From contig JBNGIO010005644.1 of NCBI GenBank assembly GCA_049999805.1, positions 1 through 24,876 of the forward strand: DNA of 24,876 nt, read 5' to 3'. Of the stretch, positions 8,415 to 17,026 are shown piece by piece. Under the pieces are notes generated by a model. It did no database searches. It saw only the letters and a program-made list of their open reading frames with translations, and had not been told where the DNA came from. The stretch's first letter is position 1, and each line of letters opens with the position of its first letter. The position numbers and the translations under genes are program-made. This DNA comes from Folioceros fuciformis. Taxonomy: Eukaryota > Anthocerotophyta > Anthocerotopsida > Anthocerotales.

Positions 8415-10213
8415 GAGGATCTTTGGAGCTCAGCCTATGGGCAATTACCTGCTAAAGTGTCAGAGGAGCAACGCAGTGTTCTTGACAAACCTATTACTGC
8501 TGCGGAGGTGGCTCAAGCGTTGAAGGAGATGCCGAGGAACAAATCTCCAGGGCATGACGGAATCCCCCCCTGAATTTTTTGCTTGGGGATGGGAGTTTAT
8601 GAGTCGACTCTTTATGGAGGCAGTCAACACAATCTGGGAGGAAGGTAGTATGGGCCCGTGGTTTAACCTGGGCCTCATCTCCCTTCTACCTAAATAGGAT
8701 GCTAGTCTCTCAATTGCTGATTGGCGTCCCATCACTTTGCTTACAACAACTTATAAAGTGATTGCCAAGGTCTTAGCAAACAGGCTCAAGCCATTTCTAG
8801 ACGAGTGGTTGGAAGTGGAGCAACGGGGTTTCGTCCAGAACAGGTGTATTCTTGACAACTTGTTGCTGTTGCGTGAGGCTAAGTACAATGCTCTAGTCCA
8901 GCATAGTCCATCATTGTTCATTTCCTTAGATTTCTATAAGTCTTATGACTCTGTTGAATAGCACTTCCTATGGAGGTGTCTGCGAAGCTTTGGGTTTGGC
9001 AACAACTTCTGCAGGTGGATTGCAATTCTATGTGAGGATGCAAGCGCTATGGTCTCTGTCAACGGCTCCTTTACCAAAAGGTTTGGTATTACGCGTTCAA
9101 TGTGGCAAGGATGCCCATTGGCCCCATTCTTATTCATCATTGTCACTGACTTTCTCTTGCGAGCAGTCAAGCAGGATTCAAGGATTGAAGGCATTCAGAA
9201 TCCCGATGGCTCGCAGTTGCGTATCTCAACTTTTGCTGACGACACCATGCTCTTCTTATCGGCAAATACGAACTCCTTAACAGCCCTACTCTCTCAGTTA
9301 CAGATTTTTGGGCAGCAATCAGGATGCAATGTGAATTGGAGTAAGACAAGGATGATGTGCATTAACTTGCAGGGGGAACCACCTGCACGTATCAGGCACA
9401 TAGAGCGGGTCCAACCCAGCTCGTCACACAAATACCTAGGCCTACCGTTCTAGGAAGAGGATGAGAATGCGGAGATTGGTAAATTTGTTTGTCTTCGGTT
9501 CATCCGGAAGGCAACCAGCTTACGACTTTTGGAACTTAGTCTGGCAGGCAGAATTGTTGTCAGTAATCATATTCTCACAGCGTTCCTATGGTACTACTTG
9601 TTCTTGTGGGCTCCTAACAAGGCGGATCTGAGACGATTGCAACAGATAATTTCTAACTTCCTATGGAGCAAGTCTAGGAGCTGCTCTCTTCTTCCCATAA
9701 GGTGGCGTGGCATCATATTATTCAGTGCAAGCGCTTGGGGGGTCTGGGGTTGGTTGACCCCACGAGCAAAGTGAAGATCCTACATGCACAATGGGTGCTG
9801 AAGGCAGCTGGACCAACGGAATACCCCTGGAAAAGCTGGTTAACCCAACACTTGCAGCTTTCTCAAGTGGTGGCCGGGGGCGGAGGTCTATGGATAACCT
9901 CCTGGCGAATAGACCTCTGTTGGATACCAGGAATTGCCCCCCTCTTTTTGCTTCAATCTGGCGCAGTTTCCTAGAGGTGAAAACCTTTCTTATCTATGCC
10001 AAGCCCAGGAATAGAGACGATGTGCTGGGGCTCCCTCTCCAAGGTTTTAAGGGGCTGTGGTCTCAGAACTTCCTTCCCCGAGTGAACCGGTCTCAAATCT
10101 TTGGTTCTGCTAGCAAAAGCGGCATTGTGCAGCTCAGACACCTGTGGAACCATAGAGAGGCTGGTTGGAAATCAGCGGAGGAGACGCGGGAAGTGTTTGG
10201 GATCCCTGTTTGA
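8415..10213 (+). pseudogene. L1 ORF2 reverse transcriptase, frameshifted
   Basis: Starts with VLDKPITAAEVAQALKEMP and NKSPGHDGIPP, the first RT blocks. A C7 run at 8564-8570 shifts the frame; one C fewer would continue PPEFFAWGWEF. Then WRPITLLTTTYKVIAKVLANRLK, GFVQNRCILDNLLLLREA, LFISLDFYKSYDSV (motif A with its Asp), a TAG where Trp is expected (8958-8960), then GCPLAPFLFIIVTDFLL and FADDTMLFLSA (motif C, both Asp intact), and HKYLGLPF with another TAG at a Trp position. The thumb and C-terminal region continue to 10213 through further shifts. RT would copy the element's RNA onto the nicked target. Catalytic residues survive but the frame does not. Confidence 0.9.
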
Positions 10214-10789
10214 CACGTGAGACTTATGCTTGCCTGGCTCCAGGAAGGGATGGCCGAGGATGTGAAGCTAGAACTGCTACAGAAAGCTTAGGTTGGCATC
10301 GATATGTGGGGAGCTTACCCCATGGACAATAGAGTAGGTGGCTCCGACTAAGAGCAGGATGAGCCCCTCCCAAATTTTGATAGAGCGGTGCTAGTGCCAT
10401 CAAGGACTGATGAGGAAGGAACCCTATCTTATAGGACGCTGAACACAGAAGGGCTGCTGGAGGAAAAAGGAAGAGTTGCAGGCGCGATGGGTGGAGCCAC
10501 CCTCAGAGGGATTACCATACTGTATAGGGCTAGACGAGCCGGTTTTTGGCTTACTGTGAACCTCCAAAGTTTGGGGTAGTAGTTTGTTTTGGTTGAAAAA
10601 GGGTTAATAGTGGTATGGTTTTGTTTTCTTTTTCTACTTATTTTCCCTAATTTTCCTTGATTTTTTGGTCATTTTTCTTATTTTTCTTTGTGTTAATTAG
10701 GTTAATTGACCAGGAAATAGTTGGTTTGGTTATAAGAGTGGGTATAGGTTTGGTCCCAGACCTGGGAAAGTTTAGGTCCGGTACCGGGC
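10214..10789. other. End of the left L1 half and T-rich junction DNA
   Basis: To about 10570 there is a broken + strand frame (10388-10579 open) that may still be the L1 C-terminal linker. From 10580 the DNA turns T-rich (10610-10700) with no coding signal. The exact left junction of the inserted LTR-type material lies somewhere here and I cannot place it. Confidence 0.4.
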
Positions 10790-10820
10790 CATAGGGTTAT
10801 TAAAGCCCAATGTACTTAGG

Positions 10821-11003
10821 CTAATGTAATTAGTCTAATTAGGCTAATGTAATTAGTTTAATTAGGCTAATGTAATTAGTTTAATTAGGCTAATGTGATT
10901 AGTCTAATTAGACTAATGTTATTAATTTAATTAGGCTAATCTAATTAGTTTAATTAGGCTAATGTAATTAGTTTAATTAGGGTAATGTAATTAGTCTAAG
11001 ATT
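10821..11003 (+). repeat. 23-bp minisatellite, eight units, inside the LTR U3 region
   Basis: Units of exactly 23 bp, of the form CTAATGTAATTAG + TTTAATTAGG, start at 10821, 10844, 10867, 10890, 10913, 10936, 10959 and 10982, with single-base variants and no length change. The copy at 5165-5459 has about one unit at the corresponding place. Confidence 0.9.
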
Positions 11004-11133
11004 AGTGTCTAATTAAGTATCATTAGTTTAGATTAGCTTAAGCTAATTTTTAGGAAGCTTCCTACATAGCTTCCCGTGAGCTTCTTGTGAAGCTTCTTGT
11101 GAGCTTCTTGTGATCTTCTTGTGAAGCTTCCTT

Positions 11134-11174
11134 GGGAGCTTTTCTAGAGGGTATAAATACCCTCTTGAGCTCCC
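11134..11174 (+). promoter_or_regulatory. LTR TATA box inside a hairpin, second copy
   Basis: TATAAATA at 11152-11159 lies between 9-bp arms AGAGGGTAT and ATACCCTCT (2-nt centre), framed by GGGAGCT (11134-11140) and AGCTCCC (11168-11174). Same design as 5269-5309. Confidence 0.55.
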
Positions 11175-11296
11175 TTTTCAAGGGAGATGAGAGAGATGGG
11201 AGAGAGCTATGAGAGACATTGTGAGACCTCTCTTTCTCCTCTCTTCCTCTCCTCTCCTCTTCTCCTTCATCATGTGGCTCCCTTTCCGATCCTTCA

Positions 11297-12062
11297 AGGA
11301 TCACAAGGTGTAATGACCAGGGTGAAGGGGTTTGCCCCTAGCTCTTGATTGTAAAGGATGTGTCTTTCTCTCGACCTGTCCACTCTTGTTCCCTGTTTGG
11401 ACAAGTGCTGTAGGCCGGCCATGTTTCATGGCGTCTAGTAAGGTTGTGGGGAGGAGATATCCAAGGGGGTGTGGGGGGAGAGTGTGTTCCCTTCTTTCTC
11501 TTCTTTGGGGTTAGTCTAGTGACTCTTGCCGGGTAGGAGGAGTCAATAGGGAAGTGTAGAAGGTAGTGGTGTCATGGTTAGTTGCTGGTGTTGGTGCTGG
11601 AGTGAGAGAGCGAGTGAAGTGAGTGAGGGAAGTCGCAGATCTGAGAGGTTAGGGTCGTTGTAGTGACTGGAGTGAGTTTGTGGGCACCAAGAGAGGTGCA
11701 GCTGACTGCTAAACAATGAGGCTTGTCCTACGCCTGATCAGAGCTGGAGGGGAGCCCTCGAATCCATCATCGAGTCAATTGAGTCCGACCCTCCATCCAC
11801 AGCAGCAAGGAACCCCATCGCTCCTTCGTGGGAACGAAACCCAATGTCTCAATGGCAGTGGGATAAGTGTGGCCACTAAAGGTGGAACCCGTCGGCAATC
11901 AGTGCCCGGGGTTTTGCCTCCACACTTACCTAGGAAGAGCAAGGCAACCGGAAACAAGTCATGCAACAGCGTCCTATAAGATGCTGGTTTCGCTTGAAGG
12001 AGAATTGGGAGTTAGTGATACGCCCCGACCTATACATGTGGCCTGGGAGCGCAGAAAGTAAG
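11297..12062 (+). other. Decayed retroelement DNA, possible gag-like frame
   Basis: 11297-11730 is G-rich with no coding signal. At about 11735 TGATCAGAGCTGG weakly resembles a tRNA-Met primer site. From about 11754 one + strand frame reads ALESIIESIESDPPSTAARN, then WERNPMSQWQWDK, and continues in the same frame through four stops (TAA, three TAG) into the L1 zinc module at 12207. The first part could be gag-like LTR-element sequence and the last part L1; I cannot place the boundary. Confidence 0.35.
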
Positions 12063-12065
12063 TAG

Positions 12066-12765
12066 GCCACTTGGAAGTCACTCTTCAATTTTCCGTTGGC
12101 AACCATGTACCTCCGATTGGTGCGAGCGCAAGAAGGTCCTCAGCAAAGTCGATTGGCTCCTAGGTTGCAGCTCTCCTAGCGTCGGCAAAAGGAAACGATC
12201 AAACTCTTGTGGTCGACCCTAGGGATCCCCCCTAAGGTAAGGGTTACCATCTGGTGTTTTTTCCAAGCTTGCTTGCTTAACGCAGACCAATGGGACAGGC
12301 TATTGGTGGCCACGGGGGAGGAATGCTGCAGGCTATACAACGTTGGCGCTCCACATAAAAGCCAACATATTTTCTTTCATTGCGAGTATGCGCAAGGTAT
12401 TTGAAATGAAGTCGGTAGGTAGCTATAGAGACTTCTCCCTGAGAGAGCCAACTTGGTTACTGAGCAAGCTGCCTTATTTGGGCTGGACAGACAGGTAGGG
12501 AGGCCACTTCTCAAATTCCAATGGTGGGGAGTGGTTTGGTCCCTATCACTGTTTTCCTTGTGGCAAAACTGGACAGCAATGGTATATGGTGGGAGTGAGC
12601 CGGCCGCTAGGAAAGCTTTGCTATGACACATTTGGGAGCAGGTACTTGTGGTCACGAAAAGTATTCGAACGTCCACTCACTCTAAGTTCAGGCGGAGAGA
12701 GTGGATACTTGCAGGCTTCCTCCGGCACAATGACCAATGGGAGTACTCCTGCCCGTGGGGCAAAT
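12066..12765 (+). pseudogene. L1 ORF2 C-terminus with zf-RVT zinc module
   Basis: The frame LFNFPLATMYLRLVRAQ leads to LLWSTLGIPPKVRVTIWCFF, the strongly conserved entry of the zf-RVT domain found at the C-terminus of plant non-LTR reverse transcriptases. The expected Cys pair reads CCRLYNVGAP (one Cys of the CPxC motif displaced), and HIFFHCEYA supplies the His/Cys pair. After a frame change, LKFQWWGVVWSLSLFSLWQN and WTAMVYGG give the tail that normally follows. Stops and shifts show decay. The module is thought to bind nucleic acid. Its separation from the RT by LTR-type DNA shows the element was split by an insertion. Confidence 0.8.
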
Positions 12766-12933
12766 AAGTCTCATAAGGGCTGGGTGGCTCTTGATCATAG
12801 GGCAGTTCAGCTTTGCTCGCTTCTGCAGCTTAGATTTTGAGTCCAGGCTAAGGTATTCAGTTGCGGACGCAATTGATATGCCATTGGTGTAGCCTAAACT
12901 GCGAATACTCAGATTTTTTCTTCGCGAAAAACA

Positions 12934-12948
12934 AACCTGGTCTACAGA
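12934..12948. repeat. L1 target site duplication, right (15 bp)
   Basis: Exact copy of 7279-7293, immediately after the A-rich end GCGAAAAACA. The bases after it extend an imperfect palindrome CTGGTCT-AC-AGACCAG that would have existed at the empty site. Confidence 0.75.
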
Positions 12949-13181
12949 CCAGTTATTGGTCAACCCTGCACTTACCTCAAAACTTCGAGACCCAAGGAGG
13001 TCTTGAGCATAAATACCCTAGCCTATTCCCAACCTAAGCCAGTTGCGCATCCATCTTACTAAAAAACAAAAAACCACCAAGTCTCGCAGTTGGTGAGGGA
13101 ATTTATGAACATTTTTTCGTCTACAGCAAAGCTGGAGCGGATCTTGTAGGCAAGGTGGGCCCGAGAGGAGATTCTGCTTCG
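12949..13181. other. Spacer between L1 and the decayed - strand gene
   Basis: No coding signal. CGAGACCCAAGGA at 12986-12998 also occurs at 7248-7260, on the other side of the L1 insertion. A-rich text at 13059-13074. Confidence 0.4.
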
Positions 13182-15493
13182 TCAATTGAGATAGCCTATT
13201 AGCAGAGCCGGCCTGAGGTGATCAGACCAACAGCTAGAGGTTCGGGAAGCTAGTCCGGCAGCCTGGGGCTTCGGACTTCTTGGCGCGGTGCGTTTGCTAG
13301 AGGGAGGTGTTGGAGTAGTTGCAGCCGCCACGGCCTCCGCGGTCTCACTCAAGACTTGGATGACTTTGTCATGGAAGAACGCATGCCTATCATCAAGCTT
13401 TTGGATGGCATCTACTACCATCCGTCGGAGCATTTAATACTCCAGTCGCCACTGGGCTTCTGGTAATTTGGTGTGCTGTGCTGCAGTCGAGGTGATGTAC
13501 CTCCAAAAATCTTTGAGGGCCGACAATGTGATTGTGGCTAATTCTCTCAACCGGAGGTTGGAAACAGCCTCCATCTAAGCTCAGAGTAGTGTTAGCTCTT
13601 GATGATCTTTGCATATCTCGTAGTCCATTAGTTGAGCTTGCAACTCCTCCGTTCTGGCCCGAGATTCATTGGCCCGCCTTACTAGCGTTTTCCATTCTTC
13701 CTCTCAAGCTTGCCCGTGACTCTGCATATCCTTGCACATCTGCGCGAGATCGGACTTCAAGGTCCGAACTTCCTATTAGGCCACCTTCTCGTTGCCTTGC
13801 ACCGCACGGAGTCTACCTTGCAACTCTTCCATCTGTCAGAGCACCTTGGTCACTTTGCGGGAGGAGTCTTTCTCCCCCTCTAGGGCTCGTATCTGCTCCT
13901 TTTTGTAGTGGTCCAGTCCGCTATGTGTTGATGGCAAGCCTCATGGGTATCCACCTCCCATTTTTTCCTGGCTTGCCAATCTTCTGCATGGATGGCCTCT
14001 AGGGCAACTTGTGATTCGGCGTTTTCTCCTTGGACCTCACTGAGTTGCCTCTCCAAGTCTACAGTCCGCTCCGCAACCTGGGCCCTTAACTCTTCCGGCC
14101 CTTAACTCGGCGGACAACTAAGTTGCTAACTTAGTCATCCTTCTCCAAAGGTCAGTGTTTTCACCCTCCTGTAATGCCACCTGCCCAAAAGACCACGCTA
14201 GCCCCTTCGCCACACTCATGGCGATGCCATGGGTTGCTTGTGTCACTCCTTCTGTAGTTGCTCTGATAAAAAACCGATAGAAGGGAGGTAACTTGGTCCT
14301 CCCAAAGGACATCTAAATGGCCTTTCTCATGGCCTCTAGGTCAGTCACACATCCTTTAATGAGGTCTTCTAGGACTATGGACCGTGGCAAGGTTTTCTGC
14401 CGCTCAAGCTCCTCCTGGGCAGGGCGAGGTGCCGGAGTGGGTATTACTCCGACGGGTGGCAGACTGGGAGAGCGGGGACCCCGCCCCTTCTTTCTCCTAT
14501 GAGGTGAAGGAGGCCACTTAACCCCAAATGGCCCGATCTAGTGCGTTTTGTTATAGTCCAGCTGAGCGACCAGCCGGACTAGTTCCATGCGGTCTGCCTC
14601 CTCCCTGGTCTTTGGCGCACCTTCTGTTCCTTAGACCGGAACGAGAAGTCCTCCGGCTCTAGAATGGTGGCGGGGTGCTCTAGAGCAGGATCCGTCTGCC
14701 CGCTGTGGACATCGCCCTAATTTTCCGCCGCATGGGCAGAGGTATCCAGGCCGGTGACGCTCTTGCTTCCGCTTTGGAGGCGAACTGGCTGGGGAGTTGG
14801 GAGCAAAGGACATAGATTGCGACTCCACTACTGCTCTGTGGCTATCCTCCGAGGGGTTCGAAATCGGTAGAGGTACCGGCGCAATGGGAAGGGGGAGAGG
14901 CCTGAGGTAGGTGGCTTCCCCTGCCTGAGCTTTCTAACATCGAATTGTATCCAATGTGCAACTACTTTCCCCTAATCCATTGGAGATCTCTATGCCAATT
15001 CGTAAAGTAATAGCAGAACTCTGTCTACTACATGGCCGGTCTTGGTCACTAGCAGCCAGTTGACAATGAGTCGGGCCACTCCTCTCATCCTCAAGTCCGC
15101 AATGTCATGAATCAACTACCCATTGATGATCTTGGTGAAGTCTGCAGTCAGGAGTGCAGCTACCGCCTCCTTCACCAACTCCTTGTTGCACTGTGAATTG
15201 AGGTAGAGCCCTCCACATTCCTCTGCCAAACGGTGATAGACCTCCCGTATCATTTGGACGGTCCACAACGTAGGATTATCTCATATTTTGGAGGACACTG
15301 GCTTGCTCCGGGCGAAGTGCAACATGGTCTAGGCAAATTCCCAAACGACCACCATTGAGTTGATGCCCTATGGGAACTGAAAGATCCCCAGCTTCCACTG
15401 TTCCATGAGGTCTCCTGCCGCTATTATCCAAGGTGTAAAATTGGGGTAGGAGCGCATCTGGATCTGCTCCTCATTGAATCTCCATGAGGGCAT
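13182..15493 (-). pseudogene. Decayed long protein gene of unknown family, coiled-coil type
   Basis: Reading right to left, an ATG at 15493 opens MPSWRFNEEQIQMRSYPNFT. The frame stays protein-like to about 14680 through eight stops, of which seven are TAG: WKLGIFQFP, PTLWTVQMIREVYHRLAEEC, LVKEAVAALLTADFTKIING, RGVARLIVNWLLVTKTGHVV. A shift near 14640 leads to EEADRMELVRLVAQLDYN, a Pro/Arg-rich linker, and SIVLEDLIKGCVTDLEAMRK. Further blocks (14080-13440) are Glu/Gln/Lys-rich with heptad spacing typical of coiled coil (LERQLSEVQGENAESQVALE). The C-terminal piece (13433-13182) ends in a Ser/Pro/Ala tail. Total span is about 770 codons. I do not recognise the family. Size, coiled coil and basic tail fit a retroelement gag-like protein or a host structural protein; both are guesses. 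Confidence 0.6.
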
Positions 15494-15534
15494 CTTCACA
15501 AATTTCTCTAAAGCCTATCTCACATTTGGACAAA

Positions 15535-15622
15535 TGTTTTTAGAGTGATTGTTGCAGCCTTTGTTTTGGGTTCTCCAATTTTAGGAGTGTACTAGTATTT
15601 TTAACTATTTCATGTTTTCCTC
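15535..15622 (+). repeat. Dispersed repeat, copy B
   Basis: Counterpart of 1193-1285 in the same orientation, about 14.3 kb away. It sits just upstream (- strand sense) of the decayed gene's ATG at 15493, with no BACK/SPRY coding sequence beside it. Confidence 0.6.
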
Positions 15623-16426
15623 GATTAATGAAAAAATGCAATATCTCTAGCAATGGAGAACATGATATTCTAGATGGTCACTCACACAGAGGGTATGAGC
15701 TAAGTGCATCCCGAAGTCATCAAGAGAGGTCTTGTAGATGTAAGAGAGGATGCCAAAGAGGTCCCCAAGCTCAAGCAAAAACAAATCCTATTGAAGAGTG
15801 TTACTAGCGCTATGCAAAACACCTTAAAACTAGGTTGAGTGAGAAGCCAAGCTCCAACCACAATGGCTACAGGAGAATGCTAACTTGAGCTCAAAGACTA
15901 GGTACGTAGATTGAGCTTGAAGCCAAGGTCCAACTTCCTTCTCTAAAGAAACACTTAGGGAATCCTAGTTGACAGCCAACTACAACCGCTTATATTACTT
16001 TAAAATATATATAATATGCTTGTACAGCTATTACACAATTTCAGTTGGGAAGCGAGCGGGTGCTCCGATAAGGTACATCTCGTTTCCACCTTCGGCCTTT
16101 GTACTCGACTAGCACTCGCAGAAGGGTCGTTCGTGATCCCGGTTTTTTTTATCCTTAACTATTCACAAAAAATAGGTCGTGCCGGCGGTTTGCGGCTTCT
16201 ACGTCAGCCGTTGGCCTCACCAAGGGCTGACGTGGATTAAGGTGAAGGAAAAAGCGAAGAAAACATGGACCAGCGACTCAGACCTACACCGTAGGCGACT
16301 TTTGCTGCATTCCACGTTTACAAAGGTTCCATTGCAGAAAGAGCCTCTCATGGGACACTTGCTAGAATTCACAGGTCGAAACGAGCTCGGCAAACGTCCC
16401 CACCTGGCACAGGTAGCAAGGCACAT
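15623..16426. other. Intergenic DNA, no gene recognised
   Basis: 15640-15990 is purine-rich with loose internal repetition (GAAGCCAAGCTCCAAC and GAAGCCAAGGTCCAAC about 100 bp apart). From 16010 GC content rises. + strand frames at 16016-16240 and 16179-16430 are open but match nothing I know. Confidence 0.4.
16201..16233. repeat. 9-bp perfect inverted repeat with ACGT cores
   Basis: ACGTCAGCC (16201-16209) and GGCTGACGT (16225-16233) are separated by 15 nt. Each arm holds TGACGT, the core bound by plant TGA-type bZIP factors, so it could be a paired bZIP site or a stem-loop. Context gives no promoter to attach it to. Confidence 0.4.
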
Positions 16427-16582
16427 CTAAGAGGCTGCAGCTGCACCCTCCATAACACTTGCAGCCTCACCCTCCACAGCACTTGCAGCCTCACCCTCCA
16501 CAGCACTTGCCGCTTCACCTTCCATAGCATTTGCAGCTTCACCCTTCATAACACTTGCAGGTTCCCCCTCCATAACACTCAT
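16427..16582 (-). CDS. 51-codon ORF of six 8-residue repeats
   Basis: ATG at 16582-16580, directly after an in-frame TAG, and TAG stop at 16429-16427. The product is Met, then SVMEGEPA, SVMKGEAA, NAMEGEAA, SAVEGEAA twice, SVMEGAAA, then Ala-Ser. It is acidic, Ala-rich and probably helical, without signal peptide or membrane segment. It lies on the same strand as SPB1, with its start 444 bp downstream of the SPB1 stop, so it may lie in a long 3' UTR or be a separate small gene. The opposite strand is also open through the repeats (Ala/Ser/Pro pattern) because the unit is 24 bp, so openness alone is weak evidence. Family unknown. Confidence 0.3.
   Translation of the reverse strand: MSVMEGEPASVMKGEAANAMEGEAASAVEGEAASAVEGEAASVMEGAAAAS
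16436..16579. repeat. Six 24-bp tandem repeats
   Basis: Units start at 16436, 16460, 16484, 16508, 16532 and 16556, each of the form TGCAGCcTCACC + CTCCAcAgCACT, with no length variation. The two central units are identical. Multiples of three keep frames open on both strands. Confidence 0.9.
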
Positions 16583-17026
16583 CTAGGAGCGCTGTAGCGC
16601 AAAGCAACGGGCACGCCTGGGTACGTATGCACTCTTTCGAGGCAATCAATCAGACACGCTGCCCGTGCCAGCAGAGCAGAATGGTAATACAGCGGCGGAT
16701 GATGTAGATGCGCGCTGGTAGCTGTTTCAACAGCTGACGGCAGTTGCTAGCAAGATACCTGTCCTTCACAAAACTAGCACAGAGGACGTCCTTCCTAAGC
16801 TCCGGTTCTTCCGCCGTCTGTCGAGAGCACGCAAGCCTGACGCCACACTGCCCCATGCCGAGACCAGCAAGCTGCAGAATTTGCAATCTGCAGCCTTAAC
16901 ACAGTTCGCCAAACTCACGGCAACATACAGACGCTGCCGGCAGCGGCAGCTTGCAGGCGCGGAGAGCGTGGAAAGCAAGGTAGGCCACTCTCATCTATGC
17001 AACCTGAAGGCAATTTACAGCTGCAA
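16583..17026. other. SPB1 3' flank / probable 3' UTR
   Basis: GC-rich, unique-looking. Two - strand frames (16650-16886, 16766-16978) lack recognisable domains. No clear AATAAA on the - strand was found. Confidence 0.4.

Larger units (their letters stand above)
10790..11296 (+). mobile_element. Second copy of the LTR-like family, 507 bp, inverted
   Basis: Aligns along its whole length with the - strand of 5165-5459: AGGGTT-TTAAAGCCCAATGT start, GATTAGTGTCTAATTAAGTA, TTTAGATTAGCTTAAGCTAA, TAGGAAGCTTC, the GGGTATAAATACCC promoter, GAGCTCCCTT, the CTCTCTTTCTCCTCTC tract and the ATCCTTCA-like end. It is longer because of a 23-bp repeat expansion (10821-11003) and extra AGCTTCTTGTG units (11076-11130). 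No target duplication is seen at these ends, so the copy may be part of a larger element. Confidence 0.75.
7294..12933 (+). mobile_element. L1-type LINE, 5' truncated, interrupted by LTR-element material
   Basis: Order on the + strand: apurinic-type endonuclease (from its middle), linker, reverse transcriptase, C-terminal domain, then (after an interruption of roughly 1.5 kb between about 10580 and 12060) the zf-RVT zinc module and a short A-rich end (GCGAAAAACA). This is the architecture of plant L1-clade ORF2. Flanking 15-bp direct repeats define the ends. The 5' truncation inside the endonuclease is typical of L1 copies. Frameshifts and stops, mostly TAG, make it inactive. The LTR-type copy at 10790-11296 inside it shows that a later insertion split the element. 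Confidence 0.85.

Noticed and set aside
10821-11003. 23-bp units as a CRISPR array or centromeric satellite
   Set aside because: No spacers, and the array is confined to one copy of an LTR-like element.
7248-12998. CGAGACCCAAGGA on both sides of the L1 as a second target duplication
   Set aside because: It lies outside the 15-bp duplication and at unequal distances, so it is either chance or an older local repeat at the empty site.
13182-15493. TAG-rich frame as evidence of stop-codon reassignment
   Set aside because: SPB1 and the BACK/SPRY gene in the same window use normal stops without internal TAG, and the frame also has shifts, TGA and TAA.
16436-16579. Regular 24-bp repeats as a CRISPR-like array
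   Set aside because: Units abut with no spacers and the context is a plant nuclear gene region; it is a plain tandem repeat.
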